Shown here one piece after another: positions 1 through 12,200 of a DNA stretch of 64,000 nucleotides. The DNA is from Achatina immaculata (lineage: Eukaryota > Mollusca > Gastropoda > Stylommatophora > Achatinidae). Below the pieces are notes generated by a model. That model was not told the origin of the DNA. It ran no database searches and worked only from the letters and a program-made list of their open reading frames with translations. The translations under genes and the position numbers were made by a program. Within the stretch, counting starts at the first letter, position 1, and each line of letters begins with the position of its first letter. The DNA is taken from contig CM019716.1 in NCBI GenBank assembly GCA_009760885.1, positions 3,043,501-3,107,500 on the forward strand. Reading direction: 5' to 3'.

Positions 1-26
1 TTTATGGGAGGTCTACCCTGCCATTT

Positions 27-215
27 GTTTTATGTGCTGTCAGTGTCATAATTTGCTAGTTACATATGTGCTGTCTGTGCCATAATTTGTTAATATTATG
101 TGCTGTCTATACTATAATTTATTAGTCTCATGTGCCATCTGTGCCATCATTTGTTAGTCATCTGTGCAATCTGTATCATTTTATGTTAATTTTATATGCA
201 GCCTGTCAGTATTTG
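27..215 (+). repeat. degenerate tandem repeat, unit about 35-40 bp
   Basis: The phrase ATGTGCTGTCTGTGCCATAA recurs about five times with drift at roughly 35-40 base steps up to the first exon's upstream intron. It is noncoding intron DNA. Confidence 0.6.
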
Positions 216-276
216 CATATAAGTATGAGATATGCCTTTTTTTCCTATATCTTGTAGGCTATTATCTTGTTTTCAG

Positions 277-3200
277 TCTGATTCAGGTGAGCTGGACACA
301 GACAGAGCTGCAGAAATTCGCAGGCGTCATGATTTCCTGCGTGGACAAGAACTGGGTAATTCAGAAACTGTCATTGTGTTCTAGTACTCTATGAGATGTC
401 AGTTATTTTTTAAACCTAGAGCATCCTTATTTAAAAAAAAAAAAAAACACTTCATTCAATTTCTTTGCTCTCTGTATTTCCAGAAGGTTTGCCAGGGCAT
501 TTAGATAGTGATTTAGCAATTTTTATTATGCAGCGGTTCTATATGAATGTAGAAAATAGATTTGTGTTATTTTCTAAATTTTTAGAGTTATTTGTTCATT
601 CATTCATTCATTTGCATGTCCCTTGCGGAACTTTGCCTCACTAACAGCACTCCTGTAGGCCTCTTGGTTGTGAGAAAGATGGCCTGCTGCTGATGCGTCC
701 ATTTACAGATCACCAAGAATGTCTTGCAGCCATCTTTGCTTTGGTCTTCCTCTCTTTCTTTTTCCCATTATGTACTCTTCCAAGACAGTTTTCTCTAGAT
801 TATCATGACATTTAATGTGTCCAAAGTATTTAAGTTTTCTCGTTTAATTCTCTTTACTAGCCAGCCTTCTTCAATGTTAAGTTCTTGTAGTATGGATATA
901 TTTGTTCTTTTTTGTGTGCATGATATTTGAAGAACTCTTCTGTAACATTTACATTCAGAGGCATTTATGTGTTTCTCAGCTGTGTTTCTCACTTTGTTAA
1001 GTGTCCAGGTCTTACATGCATATGTTGCGATGGGAAAGATGCATTCCCTTAAAAGTCTTATTTTTGTAGTTCTGTCTTTTCCTCTCCACAGATTCTTTAG
1101 TTGTTTTACTTTCTGAAGAGCGATATGTCTTCCTTTTATTTTCCCTCATTGTATCTCCATTATTAGTTAGCAATGATCCAAGATATTCAAAACTCTCTAC
1201 TTCTTCCAGTTTTTCCTCATTGATACATATATCAGCTGCCTTGTTTGTTTTGTCAGTTGTCATCAATTTAGTTTTCTTCGTATTAAGATAGAAGTTTTGC
1301 TCTTAGGTAGCTCTGCTACTATCTGTTGGGCAGAAGGTTTCAGGTTCAAATCCTGGAGGTGATGTTTATGTTTTTCATAATGAATCTTGTTTCCCTTAGT
1401 AGTGTTGTGTACCATACTACAATAGTAGTGAGGTTTGATGCCTGGCTTCAGAAAAATAAACCTGCAGAGCCCAACACACCTGATTACAATGAAGGTGCAT
1501 TTAAGAAAAATGATTATTTGCAATGAAGACTGTTGTTTGTTCACAGTGAGTTCATAAAGGGAGAAAAAAGATGTTGGGGAAGTTTTCTTTTTAATGTGTG
1601 ATATTTATACTGTCTTTACAGCTTTTTCTAGTCTCATCAGACTGGTTTATTGTGTTTTAAAATATTGACATTCTCATTTAGTTGTTTTAAAATTTATCAT
1701 CATCATCATCAGGTGCCGTGCCGACTGGCGTTGGCTATTATGCTTCTCCAGAGTACCCGATCCTTCATGCAGGCCATCAGTTCAGTTGGTGATCTCCTCT
1801 CACATCATCCCGTCAGACTGTCCAGTATCATTTCTCTTGGTCTTCCTCTTGATCTTCTTCCTTCTATTTTTCCTGTTGTTATAATATTTTCAATGCCCCC
1901 TCTTCTCATTGCATGTCCTATGAAAGTACATTGTCTCTCTCTTATCTTTCTGACAAGGTTTTTTGTCTCTCCAGCTCTTCTCATACATTCTTCATTAGTT
2001 ATTTTTGCTGTCCAGGGGATTCGCAACATTCTTCTAATAAACCACATTTCTGCTGCTTCCAATGATTTTTGTGCAGACCTGCCATGATTCACTTCCATAT
2101 AACAAGATAGGTTCAATATAGCATTTTAGGACTTGTTTTCTAACATTCATTGATAAAGATGTGTTAGCTAATATGTTTCTCATTCTCTGAAATGCAGTCT
2201 TTGCTTGACCTATTCTGTTCCTAATTTCTGTTCTGCATTTCCCATCTGAAGTTATTACTGCTCCAAGGTATTTGAATTTCTGCCTACCTGTATAATTCCT
2301 ACAGTTATACTAGACTCGGTGAATCATGCAGAAATGAAACTTTCGGATGTTGCCGACACAGTCCAGGGAGACTGGATTGTTCTGGCCCAGCAGCTGCAGA
2401 TCTCCATCTCAGACATCAACCACATCAAGAATGAGTACAAGACCGTCGGGGACCAAGCACTGGCCATGCTTCACTTTTGGGTGCAGAAAAATGGTGACAA
2501 AGCCACAGGTAACCATCACATTTATCCTGTTGTATGTTTTCATGGTAAGGCTGATCAAGTTGATTCACAAGTGGCAGAATGCTAAAACTCTTTTTTGCAG
2601 TGATAAAATGTTGTAGTGTCAGTGGGTCCCATTGCACATGTATAACACTAACCAAAGCAAATCAATCAACCAGTGAAGTGCTAAGGCATCAAGATGTCTA
2701 AGGACATTCCTCCATCATGTTACATGGTCTTAAACTCATTGGAAACAATAAACAGATTTGAGTAGAAATTTTTTTTCTTCGTGGTTTATGGTCTGAGTCA
2801 TCATCATCATTGCACTCCATTCTTGTCCATATGTACCCAGACCCCCCCACCCCCTCTTTTTTTTTTTTTCAACATATCCATCAGCATCCTGTGGCTGATA
2901 GTGCCCGTCCTGTGTTGGTTGACCAGTTGTCTCATATGTCCAGTATGCCTATAATTTCTGGCCTTGGTATTCCCAGCTCTTTCAGTCTGAGCAGTGATGT
3001 AGTTTCACTGCCCTCAAAATCCTCCACTCTACCTATCTGTCTGAGAGCATTAACATCAGCTCGATCCAGTGATTGTCCATCTGTGATGATGGCAGAGCCA
3101 CCCAGTCTACCAGCTCTCTTATTTCCCTGGGTGCCCAGGTGCCTAGGGACATAGATGAAGGTGTCTCTGCAAATCATTGATTTCTACAATGATTCAAACC

Positions 3201-6200
3201 ACTCCTGCATACAGAACTTGCCTCAACCTTCTGGATAATACTCATTGAATCACTTAGTATGCAAACAGGTGTAGACATGTGACTTTGGCCATATGAATTC
3301 TTTCATTACTGCCATCACTTCCATCATCATACTGCTTGTGGTCATAGCAAAGGCACAGCTGGCTTCCTGAATGTTTTTTCTTCATATTTTTGTTTTTGTT
3401 TTTGTCATTTTACTATTTTTGCTGGATCACAGCTAGTACATATATAACAAACAATTTTGCTTTTCAAATTTATGTCACTAGACCAGGAGTGTCAAACCTT
3501 TTTGAGGGTGCATGCCAAAAAACTGGCATTTCTCCTGTAGGAAGTGTGTCCAGCTTCTAGAGGGCTCTCGTTTATCCAGTTTGACATAAATATACTGGCC
3601 AGGTCATGTGAGAGTCAGAGTCAGTAAGAAAGCAGACAAGCTGGCGGGCACGGCATCAATTCAGGGAACACTAAGAATGGACAAGGAGGAGTTTGCAAGA
3701 GCCACCCTGGATAGGCTGCGTATGGAGGACAACATCGAGTTGAATGGCAACAATCACATCAGGAGTATGGTCAAATTAGGGGAGAAGAGAGGAAGTGGAT
3801 GTTTGTCTGAAAGAAGTAGTTTAGTGTATGGCTGACTCTATCAGCAGATGCACACTTCAGTGGGTTTTGGAGCGGAAGGTGGAGCACATATGAGAATGCG
3901 CAAAATGTGTTGATGCCAGTCTCTGATTACAGTTACTGGCAAACTTTTTTAAAAAGAACTTCTCTATGAGGGGCTCTAGGAATTGTCTGCAGATTATTTT
4001 GTGAAATTTTTGGATGCTGAAGAAAAAAAAAAAAAATTATGCCACTATTAACAGAGACATTTTGGTTAAGTTTGGACTTAATATATACATATTATGTTGT
4101 ATGCAAAAACTGATCTCACATATAAGCTGTTTGGAGGGGGGGGGGAACAGACCATTTGATATAAAACTTGGTCCCATATACAAGCAGCAAGGAAAAAATA
4201 TGCAGGCTTTTTTATTGTACTTGTACGAACTCCCTGTAACTGCGAGCTGTTGTTCTTTGCCGCCAATGCTGTAGAGATGTTGAGGCACAGCATCATATTG
4301 GAGTGGGAGTGGGTTATGGCGGCTACTTTTTCAGACCCAGAATACAGCTAAAAAGCAGGGGGTGTGCAATGCTTCTTTATAAGACTCCACCACCATGAGG
4401 ACTATGGCGATCCCTGCCCTGTTAGCCAGGCTATACCTGTTACTGGGGATACCACGGAGAGGTGAGACAGGGCCTTGGTCAGCTTTGGGTCACTAACCCT
4501 GATGCTGGCATATCATCTATGGGTCGCTGATTACCATATCAGGCATCTTCTTTATATAAAATATAGTCTTATATACAAGCTAATAAGGAAAAAAAAAAGT
4601 AGTGGGCAGTTTGATATAAAATTCAATCCCATATATAAAGTGCAGTGGCAAACTGCAAGGGTGCACCAGAAACGGTGATCATTTGTGACTGTATATTTGC
4701 CATTGCACAAACTTTGTTACATAATGTATTGCATTTTATGTGATTATATCACATGACATGCGATTTCTCTGTTACACTTTAAACAAGTAACATACATTTG
4801 ATAATTATCTCCCCCTACAGGAAACCAACTGGAGATTGCCTTACAAAGAATTAATCGTTATGATGTACTGAAAAAGTGCATGCACACTGTTGTTAGAGTA
4901 GATGATGAAGTGGAGGCAGCAGCAGCTAGAGTAGCCATGGATCAGTCAGGTAAGTATATGGAGACCATGCAAGTTACTAGTTTTTAATGTTTCTAGGGCC
5001 TTTGGAGAAGTAACACTTCAGATTTCTTTTATTTGTAAACATGCAGAAATCTGAACAAATTTTTTATGGTTAATTTCAGGAATTTTATCCTTTCACAGAA
5101 TTACTTGTCCATGTTGTCCCATTAGTGGTCCACAGGTTTATTGAAAGTTTGTAATTTGTTAAGGTTAATGGTAGGATCGTAGTTTCAGCTTGGTCTTAAT
5201 ATCATTGTCTGAGTTAGATGATGACCTTTGAAGTGCTAATTAAGAGTAGGGAACAAGCTGGTACTGTTTGTAGGAGTGTTCTAAAGATTGAAACCAAATC
5301 TTTGAACTGCCATAGTTATTCTCTAGCCATTGTGGTGTCTTTGAAATATGGACTGCTCCATTGAGCTGATTCCAGGGAATGTTGAGAAGAAGTGAGGAGG
5401 GCCTGATGTAGTTTACCAACCCTGATGTAGTTTACCAACCCTGCTGTAGTTTACCAACCCTGATGTAGTTTACCTGCTGTAGTTTACCAATCCTGCTGTA
5501 GTTTACCAACCCTGATGTAGTTTACCAACCCTGTGATCAGAGCAGTCTTGCACTTAACCATAGTTGTAATAAAAGAGCAAAACTTGAAACCAGAAAGATA
5601 TATCTTTGAGAAACTTGGCAAAGCACAGACAGCTATTATTGATTATTGCTTTCTTTGCAGGTTTTGATGCATTCAAAGAGGAGGTTGGAATTACAAAAGA
5701 TTCCTTGAAACGGGGCATGTCACTAGATGTTCAGTATGATGAGCAGGACATGATTAAGGTGAGTACTATAATATTTGACTATGTATATATACGGTTTTTT
5801 TAAACAAACTCATTAACTGAAACATAAGGATGTTTTAACAAAAAATGGCTTTGAGGCTTCATGGTTTGTGTAAAAATGTTGGAACATTTGTAGTTTTCCT
5901 TTCTGTTGTGATATTTCCCCATCTCTGAACTCCTATGTTGTGCTGAGCATAAACTTTTATCGAGTTCCATTCAGTATTGATTATAAACTTTATCAGTTTA
6001 GAGTGTCAAGCATGAGAGTCAGGGAGATCAGAATCTTTTAACAATAATGGGGAGACAAATATGAGTGAAGGATTAAACATATCCAGTTCCAGAATGTGGT
6101 AGATTGTCCATAATAAAACAAGGGTAGAACTCCACTGTCATTAACTCATTTTAGAGTTTGCAAAAACTGTCATATCCTTTTAACAAATCCCTCCCTGGAC

Positions 6201-9200
6201 CATGTTAATTTTATCCTAGTGGGCTGTATTTGAATATCTTTATTTAGCAGATAAAAAATATCATTGGTGGGTATGTATTTGAACTTTTATCATCAAGTTC
6301 TTGATTTCCTCAAATATTTATTTTCATTTCCAAAACTTCAGCACTTTTATTTAAGTTCTGAAAAATTACAAGGAAGAGAAAATGAAAAAAAATAGGAAGA
6401 AAGATATTTTATGTAGTGTCAGATACTGTGAACTCCCATTATTGTAGATAAGAGTTTCTACTTTTGGTATTTTTCTCACATTCCACCCCCCCCCCCCCCC
6501 AAAAAAAAAAAAAAAAAACAATGTGATTTACTGAATGAACAACCGTTGAAAGTTTTGAAAGGATAAGGAACTGACACTCAATTCGTACAGTCTTTTTGTT
6601 TCCTAACTTGTATATTTTGTATTTCTGTAGCAGTTTTTGTTCTTGGATTTCAGCCCATGGCCCTGTTCATATCTGTATAAGTGGCGTCACTGGTGCCAAA
6701 GATTTAGCTGCTTCAGGCTTTTGCTTGTGTGTGCCTATGAGTATGCTTACTGACTTATATACCATGTGCTGTGTTACTGTTTCCTAATTGATAAACTCCA
6801 GTTTTTTGTTTTTTCCATCATATATTGAACTTTTCTTAAGTGTTCATCAGATATGTATTATACGATCACTAGAGAGAGAGAGAGAGAGAGAGGATATCTA
6901 GCGCAGAATGAGCAAGCAAGGCTCAACTGTTGTTTATGTAATATTCTGTAGCATCAGAAATGAATGACAGCCACAGAAAATAGTAAGAATCTTTGAATGA
7001 GAAGATAATTTGGAATTCATGGTGAACAGAAGATAGAAAATCTGGAAATTACCTATATAATTATATGCAAATGACACATGAAATCAGAAGGTTTACCGAG
7101 ATTCAGTGTGAACAGGAGGTAGCAAATGTAGAAATTATCAATATAATTATTTGTATATAACCTCAGTGAAATAAGGAGGTGAAGATTCAGTGTGAACAAA
7201 AGGTAACAAATCTAGAAATTGCCTCTATAGTTGCATATAACAGCAATGAAATAAGGAGGTGAAGATTCAGTGTGAACAAAAGGTAAATCTAGAAATTGTC
7301 TCTATAGTTGCATATAACAGCAGTGAAATAAGGAGATGAAGATTCAGTGTGAACAGAAGGTAACAAATCTAGAAATTGTCTCTATAGTTGCACAGCAACG
7401 AAATAAGGAGCTAATAGAGTGGAATACACAGTAAAGTTGCAGAAGAGGCAAACCTTTATTGAATCATTACAGAGAAAAATGGTTGCATCCAGAGAAGATA
7501 AAACCCCAAAAAGCATGAACTGTGTTAAAATAAAGGCTGGGAAAGCTTGGATTGAACTGAAGAAATCTGAATTGAGGAAGTTTGTCTTTATGTTACACAA
7601 AGTGAGGCATATACAGTGAGAGAGAAGATTTTGATACTGTCACAGCATATCTAGAATAAAAGACTTTGGAAGTAAAATATGGTTGTGCCAGATATTAGTG
7701 TGATGTTTGTTTGTATACACTGAGGTGTACATTAAGGAGGAGAATGAAACGCACATGAACTTGTCTAAAGTGTACAGATAATGTGTGACACAGTACGCAA
7801 CAAAATGTGTTGTTGTTTCTCCTCTTGCCAGATTAGACTATGAAACCTGTAAGCGTACATTATGCCACATGTTACATTATGTCAGAAATTCTTGAACCAA
7901 GATTAGAAAATATTGTGATGTGAGAAAAAGCACAACAGGAAAACTAAAAAACTTTAAAAAATGAAAATAAGAGACAGCAAACAAGGAATTGATAAACAGT
8001 CTTTGACAGCATTTGATTCTAATTCATGTGGAAGCATATGAATCAAGCATAACACAGGATAATTAAGACCACAGTTGCATTGATACAGATATGTGTCAAG
8101 ACTGCATAACACAGGATGATGATTAAGACCACAGTTGCATTGATACATATATGTGTCAAGACTGCATAACACAGGATGATGATTAAGACCACAGTTGCAT
8201 TGATACAGATATGTGTCAAGACTGCATAACACAGGATGATGATTAAGACCATAGTTGCATTGATACAGATATGTGTCAAGACTGCATAACACGAGATGAT
8301 GATTAAGACCATAGTTACATTGATACAGATATGTGTCAAGACTCTACAGTATGTTTCCTGGATGAAAATAGTCATATGAAGGTAGTATGTGACCAGGTTA
8401 TCAAGGTACTGAGTGATACTGTATTTAAGGCTATTGATTTTATGTAAACTGATGTGTATTAATAGACTGCATGTAAGCAGAGTTTTGATACGTGACTGGA
8501 GCCAGGTGTCACAGAAATTTTAGCCTTGTGTAATCAGTAACCTTACTATCAGTTGTGTTAAAAGTATTTTGCAAAGTTATTCTGAATAGAATTAAAGATA
8601 TAGTAGATACTGTAGTAAGAGAAGAACAAGCAGGATTTCAGAAAGGGAGAAGCTGTCTCGACCAGATCTTTACTCTAAGAATAATACTTGAAGAACATAT
8701 TGAAAAGCAGAAACCATTAATCTTGAACTTCATAGACTTTAAAAAGGCATTTGATAGCATACACAGAGATTCATTGTGGAGTATTTTAAGTCTGTATGGA
8801 ATGCCATCTAAAATTGTCATCATCATTAGAGATCTCTACAACGGATATTTTGTGCAGTCAAAACAGAAGAAGGGATGAGCGAATGGTTCCAGATTGAAAC
8901 AGGCGTGAAACAAGGATGTATACTATCTCCTTTGCTTTTTGGAATTGTAATAGACTTTATAATAAAAAATGCTGCACATTTAACACAGGTATTGAGTGGG
9001 TACATCGGACCCAACTAGAAGATCTTGATTTTCCTGATGACATAACTCTTATCAGTGACTGTGAATTCCATGCAAAAAAAAGATATCCTGTCTTCACTGG
9101 CTAGCAAAATAGGACTTGAAATTAACAAGGAAAAAAAAAACAAAAATAATGAAACTTCCCATTAATCAAAATGGAAAAATACACATAGAATTGACAGCTA

Positions 9201-12200
9201 TTGAAGAAGTCAATCAATTTGCATACCTTGGCAGCTACATAGACCAGGATAGTAACACCAAAAAGGAAGTTAGAATTTCAAAAGCAGCATCGATCATCAC
9301 AAATCTTGAGAACATATGGCATCCAAATGTTATAAGCACAAAAACCAAGTTAAGACTATTCAATTCAAATGTAATATCCACCTTCATTTATGCATGCGAA
9401 AGCTGGAAAACAACTAAAGAAATAGACAAGAAATTAGACTCTTTTGAAAACATATGCCTAAGAAAAATACTCAGCATAAAGTGGAGCGAATCAAGAACAA
9501 TGCAGAGATAAGACAGATGAGCGAACAACAACCAGTCTCATGGGTGATCAGGAAAAGAAGATGGACATATGTTGGTTACGTGATGAGAAGAAATGATCAG
9601 AAAATCCCAAAACAATCTATCAAGTGGAACACAACAGGCTGAAGAAGAAGAGGCCAACCACTCTAAAGAGGACATTGTTAAGAAAGGCCAAATTAATAGG
9701 TAAAAAATTCCTTGATGAGATTGAAAAACTCGCCGAAAACAGGAAAAATTAGCGAACTACTTTTGCGAGCCCTATGTGATGTTTAACGGAATGAGAGGGA
9801 TGTAAGATAAGAATCAGGTGAAGATGAAATAACGGACAAAATGTTAAAAGCTATCAATAGTGACAACATGAGCCAACTACAGAGAATGTTTAAAATGTTT
9901 GGAAAGAAGAAAAGGTCCCTTCAAAATGGAAAAAAGGAATCATTGTTAAAATACCAAAAGGCAACCTTAGCAACTACAATAATTGGAGAGGAGTAACCTT
10001 ACTATCAGTTGTGTCAAAAGTATTTTGCAAAGTCATTCTGAATAGAGTTAAAGATATAGTGGATACTGCAATGAGAGAACATGCAGGATTTTGAAAAGGA
10101 AAAAACTGTCTTGACTAGATCTTTACTCTAAGAATAACACCTGGAGTACGTCTGCAGCTTATTTGCCATCTTAACATGTACTGTTCTTGGCATGCTGCTT
10201 AGTGACAATGATGCTATCTACTTACTGACATTAGTACTGACAGACGGTACTAATAAAGGAATTAAATCTGTTCTTTCAAACATTTTATTAACATTTTCCT
10301 GCTTTCATTTGATTCATCCTCATTTTCCCATAGTGTTAAGTTTAATATATTGAATTAAGAGCCTCATGTTTTCAGATTACTACTGTTAAGAAGATAAAGT
10401 TCAATATTAAGGTCTAGTCATTGTATCTTTGTCTGCTGTCAGCTTTATCTGGCAACCAGTCATTCTCATCTTATTTTTGTTTTCTGCATGCCATTCACTT
10501 TTGTGCCATCCACCCACCAACCAATCAGAATCTCGGCGACATTCAGGTGAGCTTGCCTACCAGCTGTGTTTATTTTTCCCCCAGTAGAGGCCCCCCCCCC
10601 CCTTTTTTTTTTTAAAATTTCATTTCAGTTTTTAGCTTTCAGTACCCTCAAGTTTTCATTGTTGAAGCAGAAGATGTAGAGATTCAGTAGTTGCATTTTT
10701 CTTTCTGTTTTCTTGTTTCTTTTCCTTTCTTAGACATTCTTAAAGTTTTAGCAATATTTTTAAAAAATGTTATGCCTGTCATTACTTTACAATAGTGAAA
10801 AGTTTGAGCCTGCATTGCCAGTCGTAGAAATAGGCATTGTTTTAATTTGTACATGCTGAACACAGCTGCACATTGTATCCACTAGAGTTTGTAGTTGTGT
10901 GTGGCAGCCACGTCTTGTATCATCAAGAAGTTGGGATTGATTGTGGTTTTCTTTTTGTTTTTCTAATGAGGTTAAATGTAGATGTTCTGCTCTTACTTCC
11001 CATCATAATTTCTCATGCAGTAATAGATGTGTTTTGGGTTTCCTTAAATATTTTTCTTTTTGTGGCTTAGATCATGTGTGCATCTGATTAAACCAACTAA
11101 AGTTTAAAGCATTTCATTAGCTGGTAATTGAGACTGCATCAGTTATGAGAATTTTAAAATAATTTTAAATATTAACTGTTTGGTGCAGACGGCATTGTTA
11201 ATTATAAATTTTAAGAGAAATGTGACTAGGTCAAGAATATAGAGACTTTGCTTCAGGTGGGTCTTGAAATTGGAGAAAATGCTATAGGCTGTTAACTTGG
11301 TGATGAATTTGGAGGTTATGCTGTTGACTGTCATTGGGTAATGAATTTGGAGAGGATGCTGTGGGCTGTAACTTGGCAATGAATTTGGAGAGGATGCTGT
11401 GGGCTGTAACTTGGCAGTGAATTTGGAGAGGATGCTGTGGACTGTAACTTGGCAGTGAATTTGGAGAGGATGCTGTGGACTGTAACTTGGCAGTGAATTT
11501 GGAGAGGATGCTGTGGGCTGTAACTTGGCAGTGAATTTGGAGAGGATGCTGTGGGCTGTAACTTGGCAGTGAATTTGGAGAGGATGCTGTGGACTGTAAC
11601 TGGCAGTGAATTTGGAGAAGATGTTGTGGAGTCTGGCTAGGTTTTTTTTTTAATGAAAACCACTAGAAACAGATGTTCAGATTTTACATGAAACCAAAGT
11701 GTTGGAAAATGAAAAAGAAATGATGAAACGTTTTTAATTTTGTAGATACCGCACAGCAAATTTAGATCCAGAAGAGAACAACAGAGAAAATATGCTTTCA
11801 TTCTTTCTTTCTTTTTTCTACTTGTGCTACGGTGAAGAATTTGTCTCCTTTCTGATGCAGGTGTGATCTTTCACATCCCATCATCGTCATTCACTCATTC
11901 ATTTGCATGTCCCTTGCGGATCTTTGCCTCTCTAACAGCACTCCTGTAGGATTCTTGGTTGTGAGAAAGATGGCCTGCTGCTGATGCATCCATTTGCAGA
12001 TCATCAACGATGTCTTGCAGCCATCTTCGCCTTGGTCTTCCTCTTTCTTTTTCCCATTATGTATCCTTCCAATATGGTCTTCTCTAAATTATCATGACAT
12101 TTAATGTGTCTAAAATATTTAAGTTTTCTCTCTTTAATCCTCTTTACTAGCCAACCTTCTTCAATATTAAGTTCTTGTAGTATGGATATATTTGTTCTTT

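Larger units (their letters stand above)
8535..9815 (+). mobile_element. LINE family B, 5'-truncated, RT and C-terminal part
   Basis: The reverse transcriptase starts in mid-domain at about 8540. Motifs follow in order: EEQAGFQKGRSCLDQIFTLR, then LNFIDFKKAFDSIHRDSLWS (motif A), then TGVKQGCILSPLLFGIVIDF (motif B), a damaged LDFPDDITLI in place of the usual (A/F)-x-DD (motif C), and FAYLGSYIDQDSN (motif E region). The C-terminal tail ISTFIYACESWKTTKEIDKK and RRWTYVGYVMRRNDQK follows. The element ends with a GCCCTATGTGATGTTTAACG-type tail then TAAGATAAG. Frames are interrupted at about 8876, 9026 and 9508, so it is dead. It is the most complete family B copy here. Confidence 0.88.

Noticed and set aside
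1805..2116. Taking the - strand RGRPRE-type frame as a host gene
   Set aside because: It is the standard C-terminal tail of LINE reverse transcriptases and ends in a GAT-repeat tail.
8041..8345. CRISPR-like regular spacing
   Set aside because: Units are contiguous with no unique spacers, and the genome is animal.
8043..8375. Open frame of 110 codons on the - strand with repeated ICINATVVLIIILCYAVLT
   Set aside because: It is the 60-bp minisatellite read in one frame; unit length is a multiple of 3, so stops are absent by construction. There is no start context and no coding bias.
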